DNA of 6,411 nt from Polaribacter sp. (GTDB lineage: Bacteria > Bacteroidota > Bacteroidia > Flavobacteriales > Flavobacteriaceae). Shown here one piece after another: positions 4,768 through 6,411 of this stretch. Position 1 is the stretch's first letter, and the number at the start of each line of letters is the position of its first letter. Under the pieces are notes generated by a model that made no database searches, was not told the origin of the DNA, and saw only the letters and a list, made by a program, of their open reading frames with translations. A program made the translations under genes and the position numbers. The stretch is taken from assembly GCA_030731695.1 (NCBI GenBank), contig JANQTK010000077.1, positions 1-6,411 of the forward strand. The letters are read 5' to 3'.

Positions 4768-6411
4768 ATCGAATTAGTTTCTTGTATTTTAATCTCTTAG
4801 GAATCAAATCTCCACCCAAACGTTTTTTCTTGTTTTCTTCATATTCAGAGAAAGAGCCTTCAAAAAAGTACACTTGGCTATCTCCTTCAAAAGCTAAAAT
4901 GTGTGTACAAACTCTGTCTAAAAACCATCTGTCGTGAGAAATCACTACTGCACAACCTGCAAAGTTTTCCAATCCTTCCTCTAAAGCACGCAACGTATTT
5001 ACATCCAAATCATTGGTTGGCTCATCCAATAACAATACATTTCCTTCCTCTTTCAAAGTCATTGCCAAATGCAAACGGTTTCTTTCACCTCCAGATAACG
5101 TTGATACTTTTTTATTTTGTTCATTTCCAGAAAAATTAAAACGACTTAAGTACGCTCTAGAATTTACTTGTCTCCCTCCCATCATGACCAAATCTTGAGC
5201 ATCAGAAAAATTTTCCCAAATAGTTTTTTCAGCATCGATGTTTGAGTGACTTTGGTCAACATACGCAATCTTAGCAGTTTCACCTACTTTAAAACTTCCT
5301 TGATCTGCAGTTTCTTCGCCCATAATCATTTTGAAAATGGTTGTTTTTCCAGCGCCATTTGGACCAATAATCCCCACAATTCCAGCTTGTGGAAGTGTAA
5401 ATGCTAAATTTTCGTACAATAATTTATCTCCATAAGCCTTAGAAACTCCTGTTGCTTCAATGACATTTGTTCCCAAACGTGGTCCATTCGGAATGTAAAT
5501 TTCTAACTTTTCATCAACTTGTTTTTGATCTTGACTTAAGAGTTTGTCATAATTTTGCAAACGCGCTTTTTGTTTGGTTTGACGTCCTTTTGCTCCTTGA
5601 CGAACCCACTCCAACTCACGCTCTAATGTTTTTTGACGTTTCGAAGCTACTTTGCTTTCTTGCGCCATTCGTTGCGATTTTTGATCTAACCAAGAAGAAT
5701 AATTCCCTTTCCAAGGAATACCTTCACCTCTATCCAATTCTAAAATCCAACCAGCAACATTATCTAAAAAATATCTATCGTGCGTAACTGCAATTACAGT
5801 TCCTTTGTATTCCGCTAAGTGATGCTCTAACCAATGAACAGATTCAGCATCCAAGTGGTTTGTAGGCTCATCAAGTAATAAAATTTCAGGTTCTTGCAAC
5901 AGCAATCTACACAAAGCCACACGTCTTTTTTCTCCTCCAGAAAGAATTCCGATTTTTTTATCAGCATCTGGAGTTCGTAAAGCATCCATGGCAATTTCTA
6001 GTTTGGTATCTAGTTCCCAAGCATTTGCTGCATCAATTTTATCTTGTAATTCTGCTTGTTTTGCCATTAATTTATCCATTTTATCAGCATCAGAATATAC
6101 TTCTTCTAAACCAAACATATCGTTGATTTTGTTGTATTCGTCTAAAATTGCAACAGTTTCAGCAACACCTTCTCTAACAATTTCTAATACCGTTTTTTCA
6201 GGATCTAATTGCGGTTCTTGCTCTAAATAACCTACTTTATAACCTGGTGAAAAAGTGACTTCACCTTGAAAATTTTTTTCTACTCCAGCAATAATTTTTA
6301 ATAAAGTTGATTTTCCAGAACCATTTAAACCGAGAATTCCGATTTTAGCTCCATAGAAAAAACTTAAATAAATATCTTTTAAAACTTGTTTTCCTGTTGA
6401 TTGATAGGTTT
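4766..6411 (-). CDS. ettA: energy-dependent translational throttle protein EttA, ABC-F family (N-terminus outside window)
   Basis: EttA is a soluble ABC-F ATPase that binds the ribosomal E site and couples early elongation to cellular ATP. The frame runs through the right edge. 547 codons are visible, and alignment from memory with E. coli EttA (555 residues) suggests about 15-20 N-terminal residues are missing. Numbered from the first visible residue, domain 1 has Walker A GLNGSGKST (27-35), signature LSGGE (156-160), Walker B LLLDEP and the His-switch THDRYF (His210). The arm insertion lies at about 75-140. The interdomain linker with ELEWVRQGAKGRQTKQKARL, the P-site tRNA-interaction motif region, is at about 265-285. 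Domain 2 has Walker A GPNGAGKTT (349-357), LSGGE (438-442), LLLDEP and SHDRWF. The C-terminus KRLKYKKLIR mirrors the E. coli end. All catalytic motifs are intact, so this is a housekeeping ABC-F rather than an antibiotic-resistance type. Confidence 0.96.
   Translation of the reverse strand, partial: TYQSTGKQVLKDIYLSFFYGAKIGILGLNGSGKSTLLKIIAGVEKNFQGEVTFSPGYKVGYLEQEPQLDPEKTVLEIVREGVAETVAILDEYNKINDMFGLEEVYSDADKMDKLMAKQAELQDKIDAANAWELDTKLEIAMDALRTPDADKKIGILSGGEKRRVALCRLLLQEPEILLLDEPTNHLDAESVHWLEHHLAEYKGTVIAVTHDRYFLDNVAGWILELDRGEGIPWKGNYSSWLDQKSQRMAQESKVASKRQKTLERELEWVRQGAKGRQTKQKARLQNYDKLLSQDQKQVDEKLEIYIPNGPRLGTNVIEATGVSKAYGDKLLYENLAFTLPQAGIVGIIGPNGAGKTTIFKMIMGEETADQGSFKVGETAKIAYVDQSHSNIDAEKTIWENFSDAQDLVMMGGRQVNSRAYLSRFNFSGNEQNKKVSTLSGGERNRLHLAMTLKEEGNVLLLDEPTNDLDVNTLRALEEGLENFAGCAVVISHDRWFLDRVCTHILAFEGDSQVYFFEGSFSEYEENKKKRLGGDLIPKRLKYKKLIR

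Noticed and set aside
5467..5787. 106-codon + strand frame opposite ettA
   Set aside because: It is antisense to a highly conserved part of ettA including the linker; its length is expected from the codon bias of the true gene.
4766..6411. ABC-F gene as an antibiotic-resistance determinant
   Set aside because: Arm, linker, and C-terminal sequence track E. coli EttA closely along the whole length; no resistance-type extended interdomain linker is seen and there are no mobile-element signatures nearby.
1..6411. Mobile element, prophage, CRISPR array or novel defence island
   Set aside because: No transposase, integrase, long terminal inverted repeats, regularly spaced direct repeats or tRNA attachment site are visible, and composition is even across the window.

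Overview
The window comes from an AT-rich genome of the Bacteroidota, almost certainly a marine-type member of the Flavobacteriia. The signs are strong A/T codon bias, almost no Shine-Dalgarno-like sites, promoter-like TAnnTTTG motifs, a DUF4249 lipoprotein behind the end of a probable TonB-dependent receptor, a DUF6095-type small membrane protein, and an EttA sequence of flavobacterial type. Genus-level placement is not possible from this stretch. I see no tRNA, rRNA, CRISPR array, insertion sequence or prophage.

Left block, + strand, 1-3082: five genes are packed head to tail. The last 29 codons of a probable outer-membrane receptor (1-90) are followed after one base by a DUF4249 lipoprotein (92-925), a pairing typical of nutrient-uptake loci. 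A 42-base gap with a promoter-like motif leads to murQ (968-1780), the etherase that recovers GlcNAc-6-phosphate from MurNAc-6-phosphate. murQ overlaps a two-helix membrane protein (1777-2022), which overlaps an orphan ATP-grasp ligase (2012-3082). These last three look translationally coupled.

Middle, 3083-3791: a DinB-fold putative metalloenzyme (3092-3583, - strand) converges on the ATP-grasp gene. The 208-base divergent gap behind it holds a well-spaced Bacteroidota-type promoter and a repeated ATTGAACC element upstream of it.

Right block, 3792-6411: an exported protein of unknown function (3792-4613, +) combines a short 16-residue tandem repeat with a long, charged, Asn/Arg-rich tail. 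It converges on ettA (4766-6411, -, start outside the window), an ABC-F translation factor. A perfect 13-bp hairpin flanked by A and T tracts lies between them and probably terminates transcription in both directions.

Most of this is ordinary flavobacterial chromosome. The points most worth a second look are the coupled murQ / membrane protein / ATP-grasp trio, the repeat-plus-tail exported protein, and the spaced ATTGAACC sites in front of that protein's gene. No clearly new multi-gene system is visible.
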